A stretch of 37,978 bases of DNA from an uncultured Porphyromonadaceae bacterium (GCA_900548875.1 URMA01000025.1:1-37978), one strand, 5' to 3'; shown: positions 24,955 to 33,188, numbered from the stretch's first letter. A program made the numbers and translations. The notes: generated by a model from the letters alone, not told the origin.

Positions 24955-26472
24955 ATGAGAACGATTTCATTTAAAAAAGCAGCATTGCTTGCATTGGTTA
25001 CCATCAGTGCTGTCGGTTTCACAGCATGCGACAACAACGACAACCCGGGGGAAAATGAAAAGGAATACACCCTCGATGGCGGTATCAAGGTCTACTCCGA
25101 CATCCTTTTCAACAACAACGAACTGGGCAACGGTGACCAGGAAATCATTTTGAAAGGCAATCAGACAATTAAAAAAGGCACTTATTTGATGAAAGGTTGG
25201 ATTTATGTTGCCGACGGTTCGGTATTGACCATCGAACCGGGAACTGTCATCAAAGGCGACAAGGATACAAAGGCATCGCTCATCATCGAACCGGGTGCAA
25301 AAATCATCGCCGAAGGCACGGCAAGCGAACCAATCGTGTTCACTTCCAACCAGCCAGCCGGACAACGCAAGCCGGGCGACTGGGGCGGTCTGATTCTCTG
25401 CGGTAGGGCTAGAAACAATCAGAATATACAGCAAATCGAAGGTGGCCCGCGCACAAAGCACGGAGGTAACGACGACAGCGACAACTCCGGCATTCTGAAA
25501 TATGTCCGCGTGGAATTTGCCGGCTATCCGTTTGAAAAGGACAAGGAAATCAACGGTGTAACGCTGGGTTCTGTCGGCAGCGGTACAACCATCGACTACG
25601 TTCAGGTTTCTTACTCCAACGACGACTCTTTTGAATGGTTCGGCGGTACTGTCAACTGCAAGCACCTCGTTGCTTTCAACGGTTGGGACGACGATTTCGA
25701 TACCGACAACGGTTTCTCCGGCAACGTCCAATATTGCTTGAGCGTTCGCGACTCCCGTCTGGCCGACACATCACAATCCAACGGTTTCGAATCCGACAAC
25801 TGTGCCGACGGCGCAGAAGTTGACCCGTACACGAGTGCCGTATTCAGCAACGTTACGTTCATAGGCCCGAAAGCTACCGACGCAAACTTTGTCAACGATG
25901 TCAACTACATCAACGGCGGCTCCTACTTCCCGAACAACGGTTCTGCTCTCGGACGCTTCCAGGCAGCCATGCAAATCCGTCGCAGCAGCCGCTTGAGCTG
26001 TATCAACTCTTTGGCTATCGGTTTCCCGATCGGTCTTATCATCGACGGCGAAAAGGGCAACACTCCGGCCATGGCCAAGGAAGGAAAACTGAAATTGCAG
26101 AATGTATGGTTTGCCGACATGGACATTACAGGCTCGGATGCCAACAAGTCATATGTTGACCAACTGGTTACAGGCTACGATGAAAACCAGAAACCGGTCT
26201 ACGATGCAACTCAACCATCCTATTCTTCTACCTTCTTCCTCTCGCAGGTTGGCAACAAGGTAGCTGCAATGGCTGAACTTGCTCTGACTGGCAAAGCAAC
26301 AATGACCGGCCTGAACGCCGACTTCATGCCACAAAGCGGCAGCCCGCTGATGAACGCTGCTTCCTTCGATGGTGTCAGCGGAATGGAAACAGTTTCCTAC
26401 ATCGGCGCGTTCGGCACAGACAACTGGCTGGAAGGCTGGGCAAACTTCGACCCGAACAACACGGCATACTAA
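24955..26472 (+). CDS. Beta-helix surface lipoprotein, partner of the TonB receptor
   Basis: The 505-residue protein has a signal peptide and a lipobox-like FTAC (Cys25) followed by DNNDN and glutamates. Such acidic residues after the cysteine act as a surface-export signal in Bacteroidota, so surface exposure is likely. The body has the rhythm of a right-handed parallel beta-helix: short strands with repeated turns (for example SVLTIEPGTVIKGD, SLIIEPGAKIIAEG, PIVFTSN), then the conserved-looking SNDDSFEWFGG and WDDDFDTDNG. The C-terminus ends GWANFDPNNTAY. I do not know a biochemical role. Its position directly after the receptor suggests it captures ligand or acts as a lid for the channel. 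A terminator follows. Confidence 0.78.
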   Translation: MRTISFKKAALLALVTISAVGFTACDNNDNPGENEKEYTLDGGIKVYSDILFNNNELGNGDQEIILKGNQTIKKGTYLMKGWIYVADGSVLTIEPGTVIKGDKDTKASLIIEPGAKIIAEGTASEPIVFTSNQPAGQRKPGDWGGLILCGRARNNQNIQQIEGGPRTKHGGNDDSDNSGILKYVRVEFAGYPFEKDKEINGVTLGSVGSGTTIDYVQVSYSNDDSFEWFGGTVNCKHLVAFNGWDDDFDTDNGFSGNVQYCLSVRDSRLADTSQSNGFESDNCADGAEVDPYTSAVFSNVTFIGPKATDANFVNDVNYINGGSYFPNNGSALGRFQAAMQIRRSSRLSCINSLAIGFPIGLIIDGEKGNTPAMAKEGKLKLQNVWFADMDITGSDANKSYVDQLVTGYDENQKPVYDATQPSYSSTFFLSQVGNKVAAMAELALTGKATMTGLNADFMPQSGSPLMNAASFDGVSGMETVSYIGAFGTDNWLEGWANFDPNNTAY

Positions 26473-26502
26473 CATAACACCATTAATTTTTTCAAATCAA
26501 TT

Positions 26503-26530
26503 GGGCGGGACTCGGTTCCGCCCTTTTTTT
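26503..26530 (+). terminator. Terminator of the TonB receptor-lipoprotein operon
   Basis: GGGCGG (26503-26508) pairs with CCGCCC (26518-26523), extended by a G-T and an A-T pair, around a CTCGG loop. A run of seven T follows. Confidence 0.88.
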
Positions 26531-26642
26531 GTTCAGCCGGAAGCCTATTCTTTTTCGGCAAAGACTGTCCCGGCGGCCAACAATAAACTACCCGGCTTTG
26601 CGTTAATGTTTTATAGAAATGTGCATAATTGTGAACAGACGG

Positions 26643-28610
26643 ATGAAACGACATATATTTCTGCTGCTCTGCATGGTGGCTGTGGTCCTGACGGGCTGCA
26701 ACAACGCCAAGCTGAGCGTGGCAAACGAACAATATGAACGCGGCGAATACTACGACGCTTCGGTCACCTACAAAAAGGTGTACAACAAGCTGAGGAAGAA
26801 GGAGGAACGCCCGTTGCGCGGACAAGTGGCCTACCAGCTCGCCACGTGCTACCGCCTGTTGAACATGTCGACCCGTGCGGGAGCTGCCTATCAGAATGCC
26901 CTCCGCTACGAATACCCCGACAGCACGGCCCATTTCTATCTGGCTCAGTCGCTCCACCGTCAGGGCAAATATGCCGCCGCCATCAAGGAATACCAGACAT
27001 TTCTGGAAATGAACCCCACCGACTCGCTGTCGATGATAGGCATAGAGGGCTGCGAAAAGGCTCTGATTTGGAAGGACAACCCGACGCGCTACGAGGTGAA
27101 GAACGCCAAACTGTTCAACTCGCGCCGTGCCGACTTTTCGCCGATGTTTCTCGGAGCGGAATACGACCAGCTTTATTTCACATCGACCACCGAAAAGGCG
27201 ATGGGCGACAAGAAAAGCGAGATTACGGGCATGAAGAACTGCGACATTTTCTTTTCAAAAAAGAATGAGAAAGGCGAATGGGAACGGCCGGAACCCGTGG
27301 AAGGCGACCTAAACACGGAACTGGACGAGGGCATCATTTCGTTCTCGCCCGACGGACAGCTGATGTACCTGACGAAAGCCCGCCGCGAACCGAACGCCAA
27401 CACGTCGGTGGAGATATTCACATCGTCGCGCTCGGATGCCAAATGGAGCGCCCCGGTGAAATACGAAATCACGGGCGACACGATTTCCACGTTCGGACAT
27501 CCTGCCGTTTCGCCCGACGGCGAATATCTCTATTTCGTGAGCAACATGCCGGGCGGCTACGGCGGCAAGGACATCTGGCGCATCTCGCTGAAGGAACGCC
27601 AGGGCTCGCTCGTCAACCTCGGACCGGACATCAACACTGCCGGCGACGAGGATTTTCCGTATGTACGCAGCGACGGCACGTTCTATTTCTCGTCCGACGG
27701 CCATCCGGGCATGGGCGGACTCGACATCTTCAAGGCGGTGCAAAAGGGCGAAAACTCGTGGACAATTGAAAACATGCGCAACCCAATAAACTCCTACGGC
27801 GACGACTTCGGCATCACGTTTGCCGACGGCGAAAACGGATTTTTCAGTTCCAATCGCGGCGACGCACGCGGCTACGACCATATCTACAGTTTCGTGATGC
27901 ACCCCATCACGGTGACCATCGAAGGGACCGTCGTCGACAAGGACGAAGAACCGGTGCGCAATGCCATTATCCGCATCGTGGGCAACGACGGCTCGAACCA
28001 GAAGGAAGTGGCACGCGACGACGGCTCCTTCAAGTTCCAGCTCCAGCGCGGCGTGCGCTATGTGATGCTTGCCGGAGCGAAAGGCTATCTGAACCAGAAG
28101 CAGGAATTCGTGTCCGACACCACGGCCGAGGATGCCAACTACTGGGTGGACTTCATCCTGCCGGCGATCCACAAGCCGCAAGTGGTGGAAAACATCTTCT
28201 ACGACTTCGACAAAGCGGACCTCCGTCCGGAATCGCAGGCGGCACTCGACGAACTGGTGACGGTGCTGAACGACAATCCGAACGTGACCATCGAAATGGC
28301 CTCGCACACCGACCGCAAAGGTACGGAAGAATACAACATGCGGCTCTCCGAACGCCGCGCACAGTCGGTCATCGACTATCTGGTGGCAAAAGGCATCAGC
28401 CGCGACCGCCTGCAGCCCCACGGCTACGGGAAATCTCGCCCGAAAACGGTGACGAAGCGCATAGCACGCCTCTATCCGCAGTTTAAGGAAGGCGACACGC
28501 TGACGGAAGAATTCATCGAAAAGCTTTCGCCCGAAGACCAGGAAGCCGCCGACCAGATTAACCGCCGCACGGAATTCCAGGTACTTTCACTCACCTACAA
28601 CATGAACTAA
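26643..28610 (+). CDS. porE: PorE-like lipoprotein (TPR, propeller, CRD and OmpA domains)
   Basis: The start is set at the ATG at 26643, which gives a signal peptide with lipobox LTGC; the frame is open 24 bases further upstream. The 655-residue protein has four modules in order: TPR helices (about 20-135), a PD40/WD-type beta-propeller (about 140-410, with repeats such as ISFSPDGQLMYLT and AVSPDGEYLYFVSN), a carboxypeptidase-regulatory fold (about 420-500, TIEGTVVDKDEEPVRNA) and an OmpA peptidoglycan-binding domain (about 512-655, FYDFDKADLRPES, then NRRTEFQVL). This layout is that of PorE of Porphyromonas gingivalis, which tethers the type IX secretion machine to peptidoglycan. Similar multi-domain OmpA proteins exist, so the assignment is strong but not certain. 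tadA starts 2 bases after the stop. Confidence 0.78.
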   Translation: MKRHIFLLLCMVAVVLTGCNNAKLSVANEQYERGEYYDASVTYKKVYNKLRKKEERPLRGQVAYQLATCYRLLNMSTRAGAAYQNALRYEYPDSTAHFYLAQSLHRQGKYAAAIKEYQTFLEMNPTDSLSMIGIEGCEKALIWKDNPTRYEVKNAKLFNSRRADFSPMFLGAEYDQLYFTSTTEKAMGDKKSEITGMKNCDIFFSKKNEKGEWERPEPVEGDLNTELDEGIISFSPDGQLMYLTKARREPNANTSVEIFTSSRSDAKWSAPVKYEITGDTISTFGHPAVSPDGEYLYFVSNMPGGYGGKDIWRISLKERQGSLVNLGPDINTAGDEDFPYVRSDGTFYFSSDGHPGMGGLDIFKAVQKGENSWTIENMRNPINSYGDDFGITFADGENGFFSSNRGDARGYDHIYSFVMHPITVTIEGTVVDKDEEPVRNAIIRIVGNDGSNQKEVARDDGSFKFQLQRGVRYVMLAGAKGYLNQKQEFVSDTTAEDANYWVDFILPAIHKPQVVENIFYDFDKADLRPESQAALDELVTVLNDNPNVTIEMASHTDRKGTEEYNMRLSERRAQSVIDYLVAKGISRDRLQPHGYGKSRPKTVTKRIARLYPQFKEGDTLTEEFIEKLSPEDQEAADQINRRTEFQVLSLTYNMN

Positions 28611-28612
28611 AA

Positions 28613-29056
28613 ATGGAAACAAACGACGAACGATATATGCGGCTTGCACTGGCGGAAGCCCGGCAGGCGGCGGCACGCGACGAAGTGCCGGTGGGAGCGG
28701 TAGTGGTATGCCGCGGAAAAGTGATTGCACGCGCCCACAACCTCACGGAAACGCTCACCGACGTGACTGCCCACGCCGAAATGCAGGCCATCACCTCGGC
28801 AGCGGCCTATCTCGGCGGGAAATATCTGACCGACTGCACGCTCTACGTCACCGTAGAGCCCTGCCTCATGTGTGCCGGCGCACTCGCCTGGAGTCAGATA
28901 AGCCGCATCGTCTACGGTGCCTCCGACGACAAACGGGGCTATCACACCTACTGCCCCTCACCCTTCCATCCCAAGACGGAAATCACCTCCGGCATCCTCG
29001 CCGACGAATGCGCCCAGCTCATGACCGACTTCTTCCGCCAAAAACGCCGAAAATAG
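28613..29056 (+). CDS. tadA: tRNA-specific adenosine deaminase TadA
   Basis: The 147-residue zinc deaminase converts adenosine 34 of tRNA-Arg(ACG) to inosine, widening codon reading. The zinc and proton-shuttle residues are in place: His54-Ala-Glu56 (HAE) and Pro83-Cys84 with Cys87 (PCLMC). VPVGAVVV (25-32) and the following aromatic and basic residues agree with bacterial TadA. The start lies 2 bases after the porE-like stop, so translation is coupled or the genes share one transcript. The gene converges on the DUF4249 gene 31 bases further on, and I see no clear terminator in that gap. Confidence 0.93.
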   Translation: METNDERYMRLALAEARQAAARDEVPVGAVVVCRGKVIARAHNLTETLTDVTAHAEMQAITSAAAYLGGKYLTDCTLYVTVEPCLMCAGALAWSQISRIVYGASDDKRGYHTYCPSPFHPKTEITSGILADECAQLMTDFFRQKRRK

Positions 29057-29087
29057 GGGAAACGGTCAAAAAAACGAGCGGCACCGG

Positions 29088-30086
29088 TCATTTTTTCAAA
29101 TCAAGAATCGCACGGCAACGGGAATAGGCTCCGACGGCGCCGGTTCCGTTCACCATGTTCGTCGGAATCATTACGCCTTCCATAAATTCGTCGCGGTAAG
29201 TGGTATCGTTATAGGCACGGTCGTACACCTCTGCTGCCTTCAGATAGTCGTAAAGTCCCTTACTCAACGATTGAAGCTCCACCACGACCCGCTTTTTTTC
29301 AAAATCATAGCCAGGCACCGGAACCAAACTCTTCTGAATACGCGTTTCCACCGTCAGTGTGTAGTCTTTCCCGTCGAAATAGCGGTCGCTGAAAATATTC
29401 GTGAAATAAGCGGGCAAATTCATCGTACCGCGAAACAGACGTTCGTCGAAGAAAACAACATCTCCCGAGGTGAACCGGTTCTGTACAGCCTCCACACGGC
29501 CCGACTGTATTCCTTCACTCGTCACTCTCAGCCGGTAGAAATTCTCTCCGGGAGGATCCTGAATTTTTAGCTTGATGACTGCCAGTGTATCGGAATCGTA
29601 CATAGAATCCGTAGATGATGATGACATGGAACCGGCCGGAATTTCGTCGAACACCCGTTCCATCGACAGCACTTCCATCCGCGGTTCTTCCGGCACTTGA
29701 AATTCACCATACGTACCACGTAAGCGGGGCGATTCCACCGTCACCCTCACATGGTCGTGCGGATTGGCACGACAGTCCGCCACATAGCGGACAGCCTTCG
29801 AATCGTACTTGACTGCCGTTTCTTTGCCGTTGACCTCAACACGCACCGTTGCATCGGGAAGTTGCGACCCCATACCAATATCGTAGTGGCTGCCTACATA
29901 AAGATAATACAGATGCGTTTGCGATACCAATATCTGCATGGTCGTGTCGGGCGACATAATGCCGAACACGCTGATGTCGGCAGGCAAATCCTCCTGATCG
30001 ATTGTCAAATCCACCTCACACGAGGAAATTGCCAGCAAAGCAAAAATTGTATAAAATATAAGACTCCTTCTTCGGTTCATCGTCAT
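29088..30086 (-). CDS. DUF4249 domain lipoprotein, partner of a TonB receptor
   Basis: The 332-residue protein has a signal peptide and lipobox ISSC (Cys23). The mature protein is beta-rich, starting VDLTIDQEDLPADISVFG, and resembles the DUF4249 family of Bacteroidota. These lipoproteins are usually encoded beside TonB-dependent receptors, as here. A role in surface ligand binding like that of SusD is inferred from context only. The start ATG shares one base with the TAA stop of the receptor gene (TAATG), a sign of translational coupling. An alternative start lies two codons later. Confidence 0.8.
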   Translation of the reverse strand: MTMNRRRSLIFYTIFALLAISSCEVDLTIDQEDLPADISVFGIMSPDTTMQILVSQTHLYYLYVGSHYDIGMGSQLPDATVRVEVNGKETAVKYDSKAVRYVADCRANPHDHVRVTVESPRLRGTYGEFQVPEEPRMEVLSMERVFDEIPAGSMSSSSTDSMYDSDTLAVIKLKIQDPPGENFYRLRVTSEGIQSGRVEAVQNRFTSGDVVFFDERLFRGTMNLPAYFTNIFSDRYFDGKDYTLTVETRIQKSLVPVPGYDFEKKRVVVELQSLSKGLYDYLKAAEVYDRAYNDTTYRDEFMEGVMIPTNMVNGTGAVGAYSRCRAILDLKK

Positions 30087-32659
30087 TAAAATTTAAGTGT
30101 GTAAGCAAACGAAGGCATGAACGGGAATATGCATACGCCTTTCAGCGACGGCTGCCCGTTGGAATAGCTCATATACACGTTCGATATGTTCATGCGGTTG
30201 TAAAGATTGTAAATCGTCACATTGAATTCGCTCTCGCCCCAGCCGTGGTTGTAGAAATACGACACGCTGAAATCAAGACGGTGGACCGGCGGCAGAATGA
30301 AATTATTACGTTCCGTGACATAGGTGCGGAGCACTTCTCCGTAGGAAACCGACGAAGACTCCTTGTCCATGCCCGAATAATCCTGCATGTTGCCGCCATA
30401 GGTCGACAAGGAAGCGATTGTTCCACGCCGTCCCGACTGATACGTCCATGAAGAGCCTATCTGCCACTCCGACGGAAAACGGTGACTGACGTACAGATTG
30501 AAATTATGCCGACGATCATTCAAGGCATAGAACTCTTCGCCGTTGTTGATCACGTTTCCCGGACGGTCGAACTGGCGCAACGCTTTCGACCACGTATAGG
30601 CAATCCATCCTTTGGTGTTTTTCGCCTGCCGGCGCAACATCACTTCCACGCCGTATGAGCGGCCGTCGCCGACAGCCACCTGTTTTTGCCAATTGTCGGC
30701 CGATGCCATATAGCCAGCACCGTCGCGATACTCCAGAATGTTTTCCATCGTCTTGTAGTATCCTTCCAACGTAAAAGTCAGCGAATAAGGCAAATCGTAG
30801 CTGTAGCCCATAGCCCACTGGTCGGACTTCATCAAGGGAATATCCCGGGTGATTGGCACCCAAAGGTCGGTGGAAAAAAGCATGTTGGTAGTATTGAGCC
30901 GGTGCAGGTTCTGCGATGTACGCGAATAGGAAGCCTTCAGCGACATGTCATTGCGCAGCAGCCAGCGGACCGACGCCCGCGGCTCCAACAGCTGATAAAT
31001 CTTGCCTTCGGTGGCTGCCAGTGTATAGCGCAGCCCCAGGTTTGCTTTCCAATGCGGCGAAATCGTCCAATCGTCCTCAACGTACGCCGAAGCCATTGTC
31101 ACGTGAAGGATGTCGCCCGCCTGCCCTTTCTTTTCATCAACCGTTTTTTCTCCGTCCGTTATATCCCACACATATTCCGTTGTATAGGTGTCGATTACCG
31201 GTTCAAATGTCTGATACGACAATTTACCGCCCCAACGCACTGCATGGTTCTCGCCGCAGAACAGGCGGAAATCCGTAGTAAATGCCCAATCGTTTATCTC
31301 CGAACGGTTGTTGACGGTCGACAGTCTGGTATCTGCTGAAATCCGCTTCCAAAACTGCAGTTTATCACCTTCACCGACGGTTATTTCCGTGCCGTCGGGA
31401 CTTTCAATCAACTTTTCAACCCGGTTTTCAGCACGATGTCCTATATTATAAAAATAACGGCTGAAGCTCAAATTGCTGTTAATCAGGAATCGGCTGTTCG
31501 GCTGACGGGTCCAGTACAAGCTCGAAACGATGTTGCCCCAACTGTTGTCCGTGCTGCTGTCGAGTGTCTCGTCGGTGCGGCTGTCGGGCGTCTCGTCGTT
31601 CTGATTGCTACCCACTTCAGCATTCGGCGTCTCGTCGGTCTGATCGCCATCCACTATTGTCATCTTTGTTTCAGCATTCGGCGACTCGTCGCACACGTCA
31701 TGCCCCAAATAAAACACGGCCGACAACTTGTCGCGGTCGGAAAACCGATGCACCAATTTTGCCGAAACATCGTAATAGTTCATGTTGGCATAAGGATTCA
31801 ACGCATCGGGATGGAGATAAACACCCCTCAACAACGGCACCATAATCAGGTCGAAATAAGAGAAACGTGCACCCACGTTAAACGAGGTGTGCCCCTTCCA
31901 CAACGGCCCTTCCACCTGAACTCTCGACGACAGCATGCCTAACGACACCAATCCATGATAATTTTGAAAATCGCCCTCTTTTATGCCAATATCAACCACA
32001 CTCGACAGGCGCGAACCGTAGCGTGCCGGAAAAGCACCTTTATAGAAGGTCACATTGTCGACCATATCACTGTTGATTGCCGAAACAAAACCTTTCAAAT
32101 GTTCGGCATTGTAGATGGTGGACCCGTCGAGAGTGATAAGATTCTGGTCGATATTGCCGCCTCGCACGTAGATTCCAGCCTGCCCCTCGTTGGCAGTCGT
32201 CACCCCGGGAAGTTTTTGCAAACCTTTCAGCACATCCGGCTCGCCGAGAAACGAAGGGATGGACTTTATCTCTTCAGCCGAAAGCGAGACGGCACTCATC
32301 TGCGAAGAAGTCGTCCCGACATCGTTACGACTCCCGTAAACAATCACATTGGGAAGCGTATTGTTTTGCTCCAGCTTGATTTCCACAAAGGTGTCCGCTC
32401 TTCCTACGGTCAGGGTAGTCGGATGAAAACCGATGTAACGGGCGGTCAATGCCACCGGCAATTCACCTGAAAATGACAGCAGAAAATTTCCTTCCGCATC
32501 AGTAATGCAACCCGACTTCGAATCGCCTGCCTCTACCGTAGCTCCGGCAAGAGGCAGACGCGTATCGGCATCAACCACACGCCCTTGCAGAGTGGTCGTT
32601 CTCCCCCACAACGGCATGAAGCAAAGCAAGACAAGAATTAACACTGAAACATGTCGCAT
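30086..32659 (-). CDS. TonB-dependent receptor paired with a DUF4249 lipoprotein
   Basis: The 857-residue receptor has a signal peptide (cleavage after about residue 19) and a carboxypeptidase-regulatory-like domain (about 22-100, LQGRVVDADTRLPLAGATV). Its plug domain (about 110-230) contains VLKGLQKLPGVTT, YVRGGNIDQNLITLDG and FPARYGSRLSSVVDI. The barrel ends PSFAYTLKF. Residues about 320-370 hold an acidic low-complexity insert with repeats of the type DETPNAE, probably in an outer loop. Together with the downstream DUF4249 lipoprotein it should import an unknown ligand. The promoter at 32815-32822 predicts a leader of about 150 bases that contains a possible 34-codon ORF. Confidence 0.88.
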   Translation of the reverse strand: MRHVSVLILVLLCFMPLWGRTTTLQGRVVDADTRLPLAGATVEAGDSKSGCITDAEGNFLLSFSGELPVALTARYIGFHPTTLTVGRADTFVEIKLEQNNTLPNVIVYGSRNDVGTTSSQMSAVSLSAEEIKSIPSFLGEPDVLKGLQKLPGVTTANEGQAGIYVRGGNIDQNLITLDGSTIYNAEHLKGFVSAINSDMVDNVTFYKGAFPARYGSRLSSVVDIGIKEGDFQNYHGLVSLGMLSSRVQVEGPLWKGHTSFNVGARFSYFDLIMVPLLRGVYLHPDALNPYANMNYYDVSAKLVHRFSDRDKLSAVFYLGHDVCDESPNAETKMTIVDGDQTDETPNAEVGSNQNDETPDSRTDETLDSSTDNSWGNIVSSLYWTRQPNSRFLINSNLSFSRYFYNIGHRAENRVEKLIESPDGTEITVGEGDKLQFWKRISADTRLSTVNNRSEINDWAFTTDFRLFCGENHAVRWGGKLSYQTFEPVIDTYTTEYVWDITDGEKTVDEKKGQAGDILHVTMASAYVEDDWTISPHWKANLGLRYTLAATEGKIYQLLEPRASVRWLLRNDMSLKASYSRTSQNLHRLNTTNMLFSTDLWVPITRDIPLMKSDQWAMGYSYDLPYSLTFTLEGYYKTMENILEYRDGAGYMASADNWQKQVAVGDGRSYGVEVMLRRQAKNTKGWIAYTWSKALRQFDRPGNVINNGEEFYALNDRRHNFNLYVSHRFPSEWQIGSSWTYQSGRRGTIASLSTYGGNMQDYSGMDKESSSVSYGEVLRTYVTERNNFILPPVHRLDFSVSYFYNHGWGESEFNVTIYNLYNRMNISNVYMSYSNGQPSLKGVCIFPFMPSFAYTLKF
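31565..31700. repeat. Degenerate in-frame repeats in the receptor gene
   Basis: A core close to GTCTCGTCGG occurs near 31565, 31589, 31628 and 31682 (the last as GACTCGTCG). Spacings are about 24, 39 and 54 bases, all multiples of three, so changes in copy number would keep the reading frame. In protein these give D-E-T/S-P/L-rich repeats. Confidence 0.6.
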
Positions 32660-32671
32660 TTTCCCGAATTT

Positions 32672-32776
32672 TTAAATACCCACAAGAACCTCATGCGAAA
32701 CAGTTTGTACCATCATAACTGCATGCGTCACCCCAATAAAAGCACTTCCAACGGACAAAGGAAAATTTCTACTCAT
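32672..32776 (-). CDS. Possible 34-codon leader ORF before the TonB receptor
   Basis: An ATG-to-TAA frame of 34 codons lies inside the predicted leader of the receptor mRNA and ends 12 bases before the receptor ATG. The peptide starts MSRNFPLSVGSAFIGVTHAV, ends SHEVLVGI and has a hydrophobic middle. An even shorter frame (ATG AAT CTA TGA) ends on its start codon. No family is recognised. Codons are T-rich, unlike the neighbouring genes, and an open frame of this length can arise by chance in AT-rich DNA, so it is a candidate only. Confidence 0.35.
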   Translation of the reverse strand: MSRNFPLSVGSAFIGVTHAVMMVQTVSHEVLVGI

Positions 32777-32814
32777 AGATTCATAATTTAAGGTTAGTAC
32801 TCAAGTTTATACCA

Positions 32815-32848
32815 CAAATATAGCAAAAGGCGAACGCAGAAAACCAAA
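32815..32848 (-). promoter_or_regulatory. Promoter of the TonB receptor-DUF4249 operon
   Basis: On the minus strand, a TTTG -33 element (plus-strand CAAA, 32845-32848) lies 22 bases upstream of TATATTTG (32822 to 32815), an exact -7 box. The -33 element is half of the palindrome CAAACTTGTTTG (32845-32856), a possible operator. Confidence 0.6.
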
Positions 32849-32976
32849 CTTGTTTGAGTTTTATGCCAAGCCGCATCCTATATTCTACAAATATATAAAA
32901 TAATTATATAATTTCAAATTTATTATCTTTTTTTTACAAATCAATTTGCCGCTTGAATAAAAAACATATATAAACG

Positions 32977-33004
32977 AAAAAAAGCAACCGGATTCGGTTG
33001 CTTT
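32977..33004 (-). terminator. Terminator of the SRP RNA-tRNA-Thr transcript
   Basis: AAAGCAACCG (32981-32990) pairs perfectly with CGGTTGCTTT (32995-33004) around GATT. Read on the minus strand, it is followed by a run of T. It lies 4 bases past the tRNA. Confidence 0.88.
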
Positions 33005-33008
33005 CTTG

Positions 33009-33082
33009 AGCCTCTTGTCGGATTCGAACCAACGACCCCGAGATTACAAATCACGTGCTCTGGCCAACTGAGCTAAAGAGGC
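33009..33082 (-). tRNA. tRNA-Thr (anticodon TGT)
   Basis: The 74-base cloverleaf is complete: acceptor GCCTCTT/AAGAGGC, D arm GCTC/GAGC, anticodon loop TTTGTAA with TGT in the centre, T arm GTTGG/CCGAC with TTCGAAT, and discriminator T. One T-T mismatch lies in the middle of the anticodon stem (CGTGA/TCTCG). CCA is not encoded. The 5' end is only 4 bases past the SRP RNA helix, and a terminator follows, so both RNAs are probably cut from one transcript. Confidence 0.95.
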
Positions 33083-33086
33083 AGGT

Positions 33087-33184
33087 GGGCAAGCGATCTA
33101 TATCGCGCCGCTACGACCTACTACCCTTGCTTCGGTCAAGACCTGGGGGAATTCATAGGGAGCTGGCCGTATAGGACTTACCCG
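33087..33184 (-). ncRNA. ffs: Signal recognition particle RNA, small bacterial type
   Basis: The roughly 98-base RNA folds end to end: GGGTAAG at its 5' end (33183 to 33177) pairs with CTTGCCC at its 3' end (33093 to 33087), with TATA-rich and GC pairings further in. The apical part contains CCCAGGTC, then TTGACCGAAGCAAGGGTA, which fits the SRP RNA domain IV hairpin with its asymmetric and symmetric loops. It should bind Ffh and target membrane proteins to FtsY. A -7 box TACCTTTG (33196 to 33189) lies just before it. The exact ends are estimated from pairing. Confidence 0.8.
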
Positions 33185-33188
33185 GCTG

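Larger units (their letters stand above)
32660..32980. other. Receptor leader and AT-rich spacer
   Basis: This gap of about 320 bases holds, from right to left on the minus strand, an AT-rich stretch without clear features (32860-32975), the receptor promoter (32815-32848) and the leader with the possible small ORF (32672-32776). I see no riboswitch pattern that I recognise. Confidence 0.5.

Noticed and set aside
27309..28421. Open frame of 370 codons opposite the porE-like gene
   Set aside because: It shadows a gene with clear domains on the plus strand. The peptide is His/Val/Phe-rich without motifs.
29057..29088. Bidirectional terminator between tadA and the DUF4249 gene
   Set aside because: A-rich and T-rich runs are present, but the stem between them is only about 3 bp.
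31560..31702. CRISPR-like repeats
   Set aside because: The repeats are degenerate, unevenly spaced and in frame within a TonB receptor gene, so they are coding repeats.
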